Assembly: GCF_949987535.1 (NCBI RefSeq) | Contig: NC_080081.1 | Span: 36,682,428-36,746,427, forward strand | DNA from: Balaenoptera acutorostrata | Taxonomy: Eukaryota > Chordata > Mammalia > Artiodactyla > Balaenopteridae | Length of the DNA stretch: 64,000 bases | Reading direction: 5' to 3' | Shown: piece after piece, positions 1-11,710 of the stretch | Layout of the letters: each line of letters begins with the position of its first letter | Numbering within the stretch: the stretch's first letter is position 1 | The notes under the pieces: generated by a model | Databases searched by the model: none | Told to the model about the DNA's origin: nothing | The model's input: the letters and a program-made list of their open reading frames with translations, nothing else | Made by a program: the position numbers and the translations under genes

Positions 1-926
1 GGGGTTTTATCTTGTTCCTTCATCTGGTACATAGTCCTCTGCCTTTCCATTTTGTCTTTCTGTGAATGTGGTTTTTGTTCCACAGGCTGCCGGTTTGTAG
101 TTCTTCTTGCTTCTGCTGTCTGCCCTCTGGTGGAAGAGGCTATCTAAGAGGCTTGTGCAAGCTTCCTGATAGGAGGGACTGGTGGTGCGTAGAGTTGGGT
201 GTTGCTCTGGTGGGCAGAGTTCAGTAAAACTTTAATCCACTTTTCTGCCAATGGGTGGGGCTGAGTTCCCTCCGTCTTGGTTGTTTGGCCTGGGGCAACC
301 CAGCACTGGTGCCTACAGGCTTTTTGGTGGAGTTAATGGTGGACTCCAGTAGAGCTCACACCAAGGAATACTTCCCAGAACTTCTGCTTCCAGTGTCCTT
401 GTCCCCACAGTGAGCCACAGCCACCCCCTGACTCTGCAGGAGACCCTCTAACACTGGGAGATAGGTCTGTTTCAGTCTCCTATGGGGTCACTGCCCCTTC
501 CTCCTGGGTCCTGATGTGCACAATACTTTGTGTGTGCCCTCCAAGAGTGGAGTCTCTGTTTCCCCTAGCACTGTCGAAGCCCTGCAGTCAAATCCTGCTA
601 GCTTTCAAAATCTGATTCTCTGTGAATTACTCCTCCTGTTGTCAGATTCCCAAGTTGGGAAGCCTGACGTGTGCCTCAGAACCTTCACTCCAGTGGGTGG
701 ACTTCTGTGGTATAATTCTTCTCCAGTTTGTGAGTCACCAACCCAGGAATTATGGGATTTGATTTTATTGTGATTGCACCCCTCCTTCCATCTCATTGTG
801 GCTTTTCCTTTGTCTTTGGATATAGGGTATCTTTTTTGGTGAGTTCCAGTGACTTCCTGTCAATGATTGTTCAGCAGTTAGCTGTGATTCCAGTACTCTC
901 ACAAGAGGGAGTTGCAATTGTTTCTT
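1..926 (-). mobile_element. L1 LINE, 5' UTR and start of ORF1, minus strand (runs off left edge)
   Basis: Read on the minus strand, the first ~60 bases match the start of the L1 ORF1 region seen on the plus strand at about 36240-36290 (ATGTACCAGATGAAGGAACA on the other copy, with one difference). The following ~850 bases are an L1-type 5' UTR. The element is minus-oriented and continues leftwards outside the window. The right end is approximate (905-930) because no TSD can be paired. It lies in the intron upstream of the exon at 1035, about 110 bp from the acceptor. Confidence 0.8.
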
Positions 927-1034
927 AACTGCTAGAACCTATTCTGAATGGCATCATAATTTTTACTACTAATTTGATTTTAGAAACTCACTGTGGAATA
1001 AATCCATTTGGTTTTCATTTCTCCCATGTTTCAG

Positions 1035-1197
1035 GTGTGACGGTACTAGAAGGACCTATCTATGCCGTTGGAGGCCATGATGGCTGGAGCTATCTGAACA
1101 CAGTGGAGAGGTGGGATCCTCAGAGTCAGCAGTGGACATTTGTAGCTAGTATGTCAATTGCCCGAAGCACAGTTGGTGTGGCAGCATTGAATGGCAA
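1035..1197 (+). CDS. KLHL1: KLHL1 internal coding exon (kelch repeat 3); probable exon 8
   Basis: This 163-bp exon encodes about 54 residues from [16 protein letters not shown] to [10 protein letters not shown], plus a split Lys codon. It is a canonical kelch blade: the GG doublet in IYAVGG, then [10 protein letters not shown] with conserved Tyr and Trp positions, the second Trp in QQWTFV, and the next strand GVAALNG. The acceptor is the AG at 1033-1034 after a pyrimidine-rich tract. The donor GTGAGT starts at 1198. The exon begins with the last two bases of a Gly codon and ends with the first two bases of Lys, whose third base opens the exon at 24754. KLHL1 is a neuron-enriched, actin-associated BTB-Kelch protein; the kelch repeats form a beta-propeller for protein binding. 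The KLHL1 call over KLHL4 and KLHL5 rests mainly on the C-terminus in the last exon. Confidence 0.95.
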
Positions 1198-3675
1198 GTG
1201 AGTAGACTTTCCTTTTTTATTTGAAAAAAAAGTTTTTGAGTGAATATTGTTTTAAAAATAGCATTTAGTAAACTGCTTTGATAAAATATTTAAATCTTTT
1301 GTTTTTGATTTTTTTTTTAAGTTTAGTCTTCATGGATCATTGACATATCAAGACTACATATTTTTCTGATTGTCCCTTCTTATAAAATAAAAACCAAAAC
1401 TTCTTTACAATAACTGTTTTTTTTTAAAGTATCACATATATTTCATGAGAATTATGTGAACTAACGATCTGCATATTTATATCCTTTCTGGTAAAATAGT
1501 CTGAGGAGCCTTCAAAAGACTATTAAAAATTTGGTACTTAATATATTTTTTTGCATGATTGTATGTCTCTTCACTTTTCTCCTTTCCATTCCTATCACCC
1601 TAAATGGGGAATTTTCAAACACAACACTGTTGATATTTTGAGTCAGATAATTGTTTGTTTGGTGCAGGGCTCTGTCCTGTGCATTGTACAGTGTTTAGCA
1701 GCAGACTGGCTTTTATCTACTAGATACCAACTGCAACACCCTGCCCAATGTGGTAACCAAAAAAGTCCCTCTGGGGTGGCAAAATACACTCCCTCTCACT
1801 GCCATGAGAAACTCTGCCCTAAAAAAGCTAATAACACCTCTGGTTTGAAAAACAGCAAAAGCTTCCAATCTGTGTACTTGTCTTTCCACTAAAGTCCATT
1901 TGCTAAAGCTGCCACAGCTGCTTAACAAATGCAAGTAATATTTCAGTCCTCTTCAAGAACTTCTCTTTACAATTAGAACACAATGCCTATCTTTACCTAA
2001 AGGGACCTACTGGATCTTGTTTCTGCCTATTCTACATTTTTTCTCTGTACATCAGCCAAATTGCCCTTTTATCTTTGCTTCAAATATAGCAGCTCTAACC
2101 AAACTTAGTCCCTTTGAATGTGCTCGTTTCTTTGAGATGCTCTTCCTACCCATCATCACGTGTCTGGGTTTTTCTCATTTTTCAGATTTCATCTCAAAAT
2201 TTGTCCACAAAGAAAGTTATTTACTATTCATCCTATTAAAATAAACCACCCTGCACACTATCCCAAACTGCTTACTGTTCTTAAAATTACATACATTACT
2301 GTTTTCTCTTTTTACTAGATATACATGTTTAATGAATGTTGGGCTTCAATTTTCATTTAGGTTTATTTGATGTCTAAAATTGTATTCTTAGTGTCATGTA
2401 TATTTCCTGAGAATCCATTTAGGATTTTGCCTGGAAATAAATATTTACATATTACTTAGAGAAAATGTTAGATCTGTACATTTGAAATCTTTTCATCTGA
2501 AAATGTGATCTTAATTTTATCTCTTAAAATTAGTCTTTAAGTATTTTAGTGGTTTTAATTTAGGTATAGGTTTAGTATTTTCTTTCTGAGTTTTGTTCAC
2601 ACTTATTTGTATTTTTGAACATTTTAGATATTATATTTTGGTTTATATATTTGTATGTATTAATAATTATACATTTATAATACACTGGAGAAGAAAGTTT
2701 AAGTATCTATGTTTATAATAACCATCTTACTAAATGTATGTATCAGTTAGTTTTTTGATTTATAATAATAGATTTTCTAGGAAGATAAACATGGTAAACT
2801 CATAATGAAACTTTGTCACTTCCTTCTTAATATTTATGTGTATTTCCTTTTTATTGTATTGCTTTTATTTTTAGAATAGTGATATAAATAGTAGTGATAT
2901 TGGGTGACCTCGTTTATGTCTTTTAATTGGAAAGACTTTAATGCTTTATAGTCTGTGTGATATTAGTTGCTATTTGAGATACTTATACCATGTGGTGTCA
3001 AGGGCAAGATCTTGTCATTGCCTGTAGTTTCACTAATGGAGATTTTATTTTAAAAAATCAACCTTGGTATAATGTTTTATTAAATTCTTTCTAAAAATGT
3101 ATAAACTTATATTTTCCTTATTTGATCTATTAATATGGTGATTTACATAAATATTATAATTGTAAATCATTATTACATACTTAAAATAAAACCAACTTAT
3201 CCATGTTGCATTATTCATTTAGTATTTTGCTGCATTCTATAGTCTATGATTTTTCATCTATGTTTGGTCTACATATCTTTTGAAAAACCATTTCATAATA
3301 TTTTCCATTATGATATGAAGCTTTTCTTAGCATAATAACCTCATAACATGAATTGAGAAGCTTTCTACAATTTATCTGCTATAAGTATCTACAAACATGG
3401 GAAGTATATATTCTTGAACATGACAAATGATAGAAAAAATTATATATATATTATCATATATATTCCCTTTAAAAGTTATATTTTACTGAGATTCTAAAAT
3501 TTAGCAGAAGGCAGTTGTACCTTACTTCTAATCCTATGACTATTAATAATAATCCATCTTGTATTGTTATATCTTCTTTTGTACTGTTATTAACCTCCTA
3601 ATTTGTTATTTTTAGGTGTTAGCATTATTACTAATTTTGTCTTATCTTAGGTTTTGTCAGTATCATTATTTGGTT
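1198..3675. other. Intron, A/T-rich, no identifiable feature
   Basis: First part of the 23.6 kb intron between the exons at 1035 and 24754. It is strongly A/T-rich with short T-runs. I recognise no gene or confident repeat. Decayed L1-type sequence is possible, since similar A/T-rich material with L1 matches occurs just downstream. Confidence 0.5.
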
Positions 3676-3689
3676 TTGTTTTTGTCTTT

Positions 3690-3993
3690 TTTTATTTTTT
3701 AAATTATTATTTATTTATTCATTTATTTTTGGCTGTGTTGGGTCTTCGTTTCTGTGCGAGGGCTTCCTCTAGCTGTGGCAAGCGGGGGCCACTCTTCATC
3801 GTGGTGCGCAGGCCTCTCACTATCGTGGCCTCTCTTGTTGCGGAGCACAGACTCCAGATGTGCAGGCTCAGTAGTTATGGCTCACGGGCCTAGTTGCTCC
3901 CCGGCATGTGGGATCTTCCCAGACCAGGGCTCAAACCCGTGTCCCCTGCATTAGCAGGCAGATTCTCAACCACTGCGCCACCAGGGAAGCCCC
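3690..3993 (-). mobile_element. CHR-type tRNA-derived SINE, minus strand
   Basis: Reverse-complemented it reads GGGCTTCCCTGGTGGCGCAG, a tRNA-like head with A and B boxes, then a tRNA-unrelated body and a (TAAA)n tail. It is bounded by a perfect 14-bp TSD, TTGTTTTTGTCTTT, at 3676-3689 and 3994-4007. It lacks the ~24-bp internal duplication seen in the copies at 10.96 and 46.77 kb. CHR SINEs are known from cetaceans and their close relatives. Confidence 0.93.
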
Positions 3994-4209
3994 TTGTTTT
4001 TGTCTTTAATCAAATGTGTGCATAGAGTGAAGTTATACTTGTTTCCTCTCTTGTTTTCTTATTCATTAATTTGCACTTGGCTCAGTTTTATTTAATATGT
4101 CTTGAAATTCAGAATTTAACAAAAGATAGTATTAATAATTGTATTTGCAGTTTATTTTTCTTTAATATATCAAAATTATCATTTTAATTGTTTCCATTTC
4201 TTGCTTATT

Positions 4210-4760
4210 AAGAATAGTTTTGCTGTGAACATCCTCACGTATATATGTCCTTTGTGAGCATGCGTACAAATTTTAGCTGAGTGTAGACCTGGAACTGCGA
4301 TTGCTAGGCTATACGGTATTCTTGTGTTCAGCCTTAAGGGATAATTCCCAGAAGATTTTGAAAGTGTTTTCCTAATTTATGTACATATTCACACTGTACT
4401 AGAGTTCTAGATCCTGATTTGGTAACACCAGTTTTTATCTTTTATAGTTTTTATCTATTCTGGTGGATAATGCTATCACATTCAGTTAATGACTGAGATT
4501 GTGCACCTTTTTTATACTTATTAACAATTTTATATCTTCAGGCTGAAGTATACATTAAAGTCTTTTTCTTGTTTCCATTTGGGTTTCTGTCTTTTTCATT
4601 TTGCCTTGTAGAGTTCTTCATATGTTCTAGAAATTATTTCTAGGTAAATATATCTCACTTTATTAGTAGTAGTATATTACTATTACTACTACTATTATTT
4701 TCCGGGAAGGATATGTTGATTATATAATTTATTAAACTTTATGTCTAAAAGGAATTTTCC
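4210..4760 (-). mobile_element. Decayed L1 fragment (ORF2 3' end region), minus strand
   Basis: The stretch from AACATCCTCACGTATATATG through TTGCTAGGCTATACGGTA to GGTGGATAATGCTATCACAT follows the antisense of an L1 ORF2 C-terminal and 3' region, as also seen at about 11950-12280 in the younger L1. Substitutions and gaps are many, so it is an old insertion. Ends are approximate. Confidence 0.6.
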
Positions 4761-7700
4761 TATGTCTTCACACATTTGTTGTAAATTGACTTGAGTAATT
4801 TAATGTCACAGCCTTGTATCGTTATAGTTAAGTAGATATTATATACGTATTTATCTTCTGTCATTTTTTTTTAAGGGAGATGTGTGGTAAGTCCAGTAGT
4901 TTTTCATCTTTAATATGTTTTTATATCTCATTCTTATAGATGTTTTGACTATATTTCTAACAGTTAGGGTACAGTCAAAAGACAGAAACCACTCCAGCCA
5001 TTTATCAGTGATTCTATATAATCTAATATAAAGATTTGTTAAGTAGATATAAAAATTAGCTAGTTAATCAAAAAGTCAACAAGAGAACACTATATCATAA
5101 ACGTATCAACTAAAGGAAACAGCTACCACCCCTAGTGTTGGAAAACAAAAGAAGAGATTGTAGTTATTAAGATTTAGAAAATCAGAGGAGAGTCCCTATG
5201 CAGTTGAAATCCAGACATTTGTGATTGGACCTCTGCTTAGCCAGAGCTGGCATCTCTGAAATGAAAGAGGGGCCCCTTGGCCTGGGACCTGAAGCTCTGA
5301 GGAGGTGGTGCCAGTCTGCTGGTGTTGATGGCTCTGAGTGGTCTCAATAAGGCCAATTTTGCAAGTTCTGTAAAATGGCAATTGGATGCAGCTGGATGCA
5401 GGACAAAAAGATGGGGTGACACAGGAACAGGAAATGAGCAGAAAGGAGCAAGACCCTTCCTCCTCTAGTCTTTCAGTCTCCCTCTAGCATCCATTAACGT
5501 CACATCCTAAAAGAAGGAACCAGGTGGCAAAGCAGAAACGTGGTTTGCAGAGTTCCAGCCCTCATATCAAAAAGCAGAGTACAGGAGAGAGAATGTGGGG
5601 CTGCTAGATAAGAGCTTAACTACTGGCATGTTCTTCTCCAATTTCAAAATGTTTACCAGGGTATAACCTGATGGCTGCTTTTCATTCTTTTAACTTAATA
5701 TTTGGAGATTCATTTGAACAATCTCAATCACGTCTTTATTTTACTAAGGAAAGTTTTTATCTACTGAGGATTGGTTTTTGTTTGATTCCTTTTCCATTAT
5801 TCTAGTTCTTTGGTTTTGGGATATATATTTTAGTATGTATTTATGTTAATGATTGTGTGTGTCTTTGAGCACTGATTTCTTTTCCATAAACAGTTTTTCT
5901 CCTCAGTAATTTTATTTCTTTTCCACTTAACTTGGGAAATTTTTTCTGTATTTTATGGTTAATCATTGCCATTTTGCTTATGAATTTTACTGTTTCCAGT
6001 GCATACATAAACTTTAATTTTCCATATATGATATACTTATTTGACGACTCTCTTTCATATCTGCCTCATATCCATCTTATTTCAATTGAGGATACTCCCT
6101 TATTGTTTTACCTTAAAAATCTCTTGTATCACTCAATGTATACTTTCTTAAATTGCTTTTGAGAGTATATTTAGTGACTTTTTCTCACCACTTACGCTGA
6201 TGCTAATTTATAGATTCATCTCTTATATCCTTTAAGAAATGGGTATCTTATGGACATAGCAAATTTGCTCAACAAAGATGAGAAGTATCTTTACCCTTTC
6301 CTTATATTATTCATTTGTTACATTATTCTGTAATGAGAAGACATACATACACACACAACACACCCAAGACACGCACACTTTAATATATTACTTATCTTAT
6401 TCTAGATTTTTTATAATTACTTTGCATTATAGTTTTGTGACCCTTCCTTAATATTTTACTGTGAAATATCTTTATATATATGTGTGTTTTGTTACAAATC
6501 TCCAAACTTAATCAGAAATAAATGGGATAAAAATTTAATAAGCATAATGTTTAATGGATAGTCTTGTAGCAAATTTTCACGTTATTATAACTGAATTTTT
6601 TAATCCAATTTCTTCCCTTTTAAATTAGCTTTATATGGAATTCATCATTTGTATCATTTTGTGGTCTTTGTTTCTTTTTGATCAGCTAGGATATTTAATA
6701 TCCTAAGAAATCTTATTTTACTCTAACAACATTCTTCATACCAAATGTCAGAGTGTGAGAGTATTTAAAGTTTTTGTTCTTAAAATTGTTTACATTTTAA
6801 TTAAGTACATTTTCCCAAATTTTAACCCCATTTTATGAAAATGTTTGGAATGATTTCATTTTTACTTCAAATAATCTTTATCCTTTAAATCAGAATAGTA
6901 TAGACCTCATTTGGGTTATTTTTTAATTCCCCTGAGTGTGATTTAATGGCCTCAAAATTCTGTGGTTTAATGACTTTCTTTTAATGTCTGGTTGCTTTTC
7001 CTGTTTTACTCAGAGAAAAACATAATCACTAGAAAGTGACCTTTCACTTCAGATCCACATCAGAAAATTGTTTCAACATCACCCTCTGACAGTTGTTTAT
7101 TTTTCTCTCACCTCTACTGACATGACTTTTTTTCTTCTTGTTTAATTTTCACATCTCACTAATGTGTCATTCTAACCTGACTGTTGCTTCTCTGAATATT
7201 ATTTTGAATAATTTTCCCAATTAAGGCTAATAAAAACCAGTGAACAGCCCTCCTAAGTTAAGATCATTCATGATACCTTTTGTTGTGGAAAAACAAGGCA
7301 TTGGTTCATGGCTTAAAATTAATGAGTGTATTCTGATGGATTCAAGAGCAAAATCATATCAATTTTATGAAACATTTTGGTCAGTCGTCCAATGACACAG
7401 ATTAAGCTAAGTCGTAGATCTATCATCTTAGGCCAGCACAGCCACAGACTTACTTGATGCATAAAGGAAATACAACAAAACAGTAAATAGACATTCTGGT
7501 GTGGCGAGTGACCATATAAAACCTCAGACTCTCCAAATAATATCACACTAGTAATTATTTTTGTTTCTTATTTGCTCTGTGCCTTAGCTTTGTTCTTTCA
7601 AACTTTACTTTGTAACTAAAAGGTCTTTCTGGTTTGTTTCCCTTTATTTCCTGAGTAAGCTCAAAAAGCAGATACTCATACTGCCTGAGCACATCCATAA

Positions 7701-8099
7701 ATAGTCCTGAATTTTAATAAATGTATGCTCTGGTCCTTGGAGAATCTGCAAAACAGATTTAAAAAACTGTGTTTGTTTTGTGATTCACCATGGCAAAACT
7801 GATTTACTCAGTCATTCAAAACCTCATGTTAATAATACACATGAAGAAGCTGCTATTTCTGTGCAGTCTGAAGTTTATACAGTTTGAAATATCATGAGAA
7901 CAGGAGTCATGTCTGTTGTTTTCCCCAGTACAACCCAATATCTAGCACTGTACCTTATTATGCCTCAAGCCCTGTCACTTACGTGGTGCTCTCTAAGACC
8001 ATTTCTATTTTTGTATCCAAACTTTGATATTCTTTTTCTTAAAAATGAACCCAAAATTGTAAAAGCTTTCCTATGATAAGCATATCACCAAATGCAAGT
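4761..8099. other. Intron, unassigned A/T-rich sequence
   Basis: I see no exon-like ORF with splice sites and no confident repeat family. 4970-5620 has a more balanced composition and may be an ancient interspersed repeat that I cannot name. The short ORFs here look random. Confidence 0.45.
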
Positions 8100-8576
8100 T
8101 CATGTGCCTGAGGCACAGTGAGGCCAAACAAAACAAAACATCAGAGTTAAGAGCAGAGAAACCTTTATTTCACGGCTATGCAAGGAGATGGGTAGTTCAT
8201 GCCCCTCAAAACCCCAAACTCCCTGAAGGATTTCAGCAATGCATTTTTAAAGGCAAGGTGAGGAAGGGGCATGGTTGGTTGTTGCAAACTTCTTGGTACA
8301 GGAATCCTTTGTTCTTGCAGCTGTCCACATAGGTCAGGCCAAGATGTTCCTGTAAACCACCAGCAAGACAAATGTTAATCTCTGTTCTGAAACATTTTAT
8401 CTCTATATGAATGGAAAAGTGTCATACCCTTAAAGGTCAGAGCTTTGAGAATGGGTCAATCCATATGTTTCAAGCTATAGGCAACATTCTTAACTCAAGC
8501 AAAAGCAATAGAATACAAAGGTTAAACTACAAGAAACAGATTTAATATGGAGTCAGATTTGTCCTTCCCTATTACA
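8100..8576 (-). mobile_element. Solo LTR-like element, minus strand
   Basis: On the minus strand it starts TGTAATAGGGAAGGACAAAT and contains an AATAAA-type signal (TTTATT on the plus strand near 8163) towards its 3' part. This is the layout of an endogenous retroviral LTR. No internal retroviral region is attached. Family and exact ends are uncertain. Confidence 0.5.
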
Positions 8577-9127
8577 AGCAGTTTGTATTAAAATTGTATT
8601 ATCTTAGATTCACACATTTTAAAAAAATCACTTGTTTGCTGAGTCTCGCTGAGGGCTGTTAATAGGCTTAGGAGGTTTGTGATTTGCCTTCTGGAAGAAA
8701 TGATTTCTAATCTGGAACTTGACTGATTTATCAGATTTGCAGAAAGTGAGGAAGAATTGCAATGAGAAGGAACAAGCTATGTCCAGTTCCTGAGTGTGAA
8801 TTGCAAACAAAAGGAGGAAAAGTTGAGTTTAGCGGGAATATGATGAGGAAGAATGGACCCAATAGATTGGATAGAAAGCCAGCCTCTAGGTCATAGCAAC
8901 TTGGCTAAGGTAAAAATACTATAAAAGGTTTAAAAAAGGGCAGCGGCATGGTTGTATTTCAATTTTGTAAAAGTCACTCTGGCTGAAGAATAATTTATAA
9001 TTGCTCAAGGAAACTATAAAATTATTAGAATCTCATCACAAAAGTAGACTGGCTGAGATGCATTCCAGTGGTTCAAAGGGATTACTTGATAAATCATGCC
9101 TCAGAATTAAAACATATAGCAACAGAA

Positions 9128-9672
9128 TGTTACTGACCAGGGTTCTTGGCCTCCTCAATCAATAGAAATTGATAAGAGGCCAGGCAAGAAATTCAGGCAA
9201 GGCTTTATTGGGGTTCTTGCTGCAGCAGGAGGGAGTGAAAACAAGTAACAGTTTTCCTTGCTTGCTCCATGAGCCAGGGCGAGCTGGTTGTTTATATGGG
9301 ATACAGGTGGGTCCAGGATTGGGCCGGAGAGGTGGCTTGGGTGGTCTGTCCACCCCCTTGGTGGTGCTGTGTGCAAGGTGCATATGCAGTACCCTGCTTT
9401 TGCTCCCAACACCCTGTTTTTTGGGAGGTTTTAGTCTTTTTGTATCTTCTTGTTCATAATTTGACCCAACTGTACATGCATGCAGCTATTTTTAGTCCCT
9501 TATAGTTTCTTTGTATTTTGCTGCTGGAAGAGACATTTGTCCAGGTGCAAGCACTGCAGCAAAGGGTCCAGGTCCCAGCCTGTCTTACGAGCACTGCAGC
9601 AAGGGTCTCAAGACGCAGCCTATCTCAAGAAGACAATTCATTTTGACTCCCTACTTGAGCATAGCTACTGCC
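9128..9672 (-). mobile_element. Solo LTR-like element with internal 40-bp repeat, minus strand
   Basis: A G/C-richer island in A/T-rich intron, with a plus-strand TTTATT near 9204 (AATAAA on the minus strand) and a promoter-like composition. Two diverged 40-bp units occur at about 9550-9589 and 9590-9629, each beginning AGCACTGCAGCAA. I read it as a solo retroviral LTR on the minus strand. No coding part accompanies it and the family is not identified. Confidence 0.5.
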
Positions 9673-9679
9673 AAACTCC

Positions 9680-10930
9680 TTAATTTAGAATTCAGTGGTT
9701 TTATGAAACAGACCTCTCTTTCCTTCTCCAGTCTTCTCTCTTAACCACCTGCCTTACAGCCACCCTATGTCCCAAACATAAAGAACAGCTTAATTGTTCA
9801 CACTCTTTTGCATTTTTACATACTCATCTCTCTCCCCAGATTTCCCTTCCATTTTTTTCTTAATAACTTGTGACTGTCCACTGCCCTTTTAGTTTCTCTC
9901 CTCACATTTTCATCTGGTCTTTGGATACATTTGAAAACTCTCTAGAGTAACAGCCTAACACAACTCTAGATCTCTATGTGCGTTAAATTCCATGTGGCAA
10001 GAATGGTACTAAGAGAATTCAGTTTATTGTACTTGAGAACAATAGTGTAAGAAAGCATTAAAAATATATTAAGATGTGCCTTTACCTAAATAAAACCTAA
10101 GTGAGATCCTTTATAATATCTCCATCACCCAAAGCCTAGTTTAATCTGTACCTTTTCCATTAACCCTTTAAAATTCACCGATTTAAAAATAATTGTTCCG
10201 TCTTTTGCATTCCCAAGACATAGGATTGATACTTTTCTCTGCAATTTGTCAATATCTTATTTAAGCTGAACTTAAACAGGTGCCGTTTCTTTGACAGCTT
10301 CCATTCATATATCATTCTTTTTCAAGAATTGGAAATGAGTGCTTTCTTCACTCATTTTTAAAATATTTACAAATAGGTACTTGCTATGATGATATATCAG
10401 AGAAAATAAATCAAATCTGCCCTCAGAGAGCTTACACTATATTAATAAGGGAAATAAGAAACATCAAAAGAAAGAAATTCAGAATTGTAATAGGTGTAGA
10501 GTGGGAGTTGGCAAGGAAACATAGAGGGATTAAAATTGAAGTGACCATTTCTACCAGGTTTTGGGTTAGTAAATTCTACTAAGTTGGGTAGGATGCAATA
10601 CATTAACCTAAATTAATTTCTGTATTTATAATTGTCAGAGACGTTTTAGGAAATATAGGCACGTTCTAATAAATAAAGGTAAGTGGGTTCTGTTAGCCAT
10701 ATGTTATAATGACAGCAAGTCCATTCTGTTTGGGGCAGCAAATTATGCTCAGGGACTGAGATTGTCTTTGCCAGAAGTTTAAAAACAACTTCACTGTAGG
10801 AATTTCACAAACCGATAGCATACAGGGTCATGTCTCTTAATAAGCCAATAAAGAAATAACACACCCATGATAGATTAAATACACTATTGTTCCAGGCAAG
10901 GGGAGAAGATAGAAATAAAGTCCAAATTTA
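9680..10930. other. Intron, no identifiable feature
   Basis: A/T-rich intronic sequence between the LTR-like element and the TSD of the large L1 insertion. I see no exon, RNA gene or confident repeat. Confidence 0.5.
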
Positions 10931-10947
10931 CTTGAAGTGTACTCTTT
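10931..10947. repeat. Target-site duplication, left copy (large L1 insertion)
   Basis: CTTGAAGTGTACTCTTT here is repeated exactly at 18536-18552. The 17-bp perfect match brackets the L1 and the CHR SINE together and fixes both ends of the insertion. Confidence 0.93.
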
Positions 10948-10959
10948 TATTTTTATTTT

Positions 10960-10990
10960 TTGCCTTTATTTTATTTATTTATTTTATTTT

Positions 10991-11034
<44 letters not shown>

Positions 11035-11326
11035 TTTTTTGGCTGTGTTGGGTCTTCGGTTCGTGCGAGGGCTTTCTCTAGTTACGGCAAGTGGGGGCCA
11101 CTCTTCATCGCGGTGCGGGGACCGCTCTTCATCGCGATGCGCGGGCCTTTCACTATCGCGGCCCCTCCCGTTGCGGGGCACAGGCTCCAGACGCGCAGGC
11201 TCAGTAGCTGTGGCTCACGGGCCCAGCTGCTCCGTGGCATGTGGGATCTTCCCAGACCAGGGCTCGAACCCGTGTCCCCTGCATTAGCAGGCAGATTCTC
11301 AACCACTGCGCCACCAGGGAAGCCCC
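10960..11326 (-). mobile_element. CHR-type SINE with internal tandem duplication, minus strand
   Basis: Antisense CHR SINE: a (TTTA)n tract at 10960-11040 is its A-rich tail, and the head GGGGCTTCCCTGG lies at 11326. It carries a tandem ~24-bp duplication of the body segment GCACCGCGATGAAGAGYGG, as does the copy at 46769. It sits directly at the 3' end of the minus-strand L1 (L1 AATAAA and short A-tail at 11327-11365) and inside the L1's TSD pair. No separate TSD can be assigned because the surroundings are T-rich. Confidence 0.9.
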
Positions 11327-11710
11327 TATTTATTTTTAAACATCTTTATTGGAGTATAATTGCTTTACAATGGTGTGTTAGTTTCTGCTTTATAACAAAG
11401 TGCATCAGTTATACATATACAATATGTTCCCATTTCTCTTCCCTCTTGCATCTCCCTCCCTCCCACCCTCCCCATCCCACCCCTCTAGGTAGTCACAAAG
11501 CAACGAACTGATCTCCCTGTGCTATGCGGCTGCTTCCCACTAGTTATCTATTTTACATTTGGTAGTGCATATATGTCCATGCCACTCTCTAACCCTGTCA
11601 CATCTTACCCCTCCCCCTCCCCATATCCTCAAGTCCATTCTCTAGTAGGTCTGTGTCTTTATTCCTGTCTTGCCACTACATTCTTCATGACCTTTTCTTT
11701 TTTTTTTTTC

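Noticed and set aside
10960..11511. 183-aa open frame on the plus strand
   Set aside because: It runs through an antisense CHR SINE and L1 3' UTR, starts in a (TTTA)n tract and has no splice or coding context. It is a repeat shadow.
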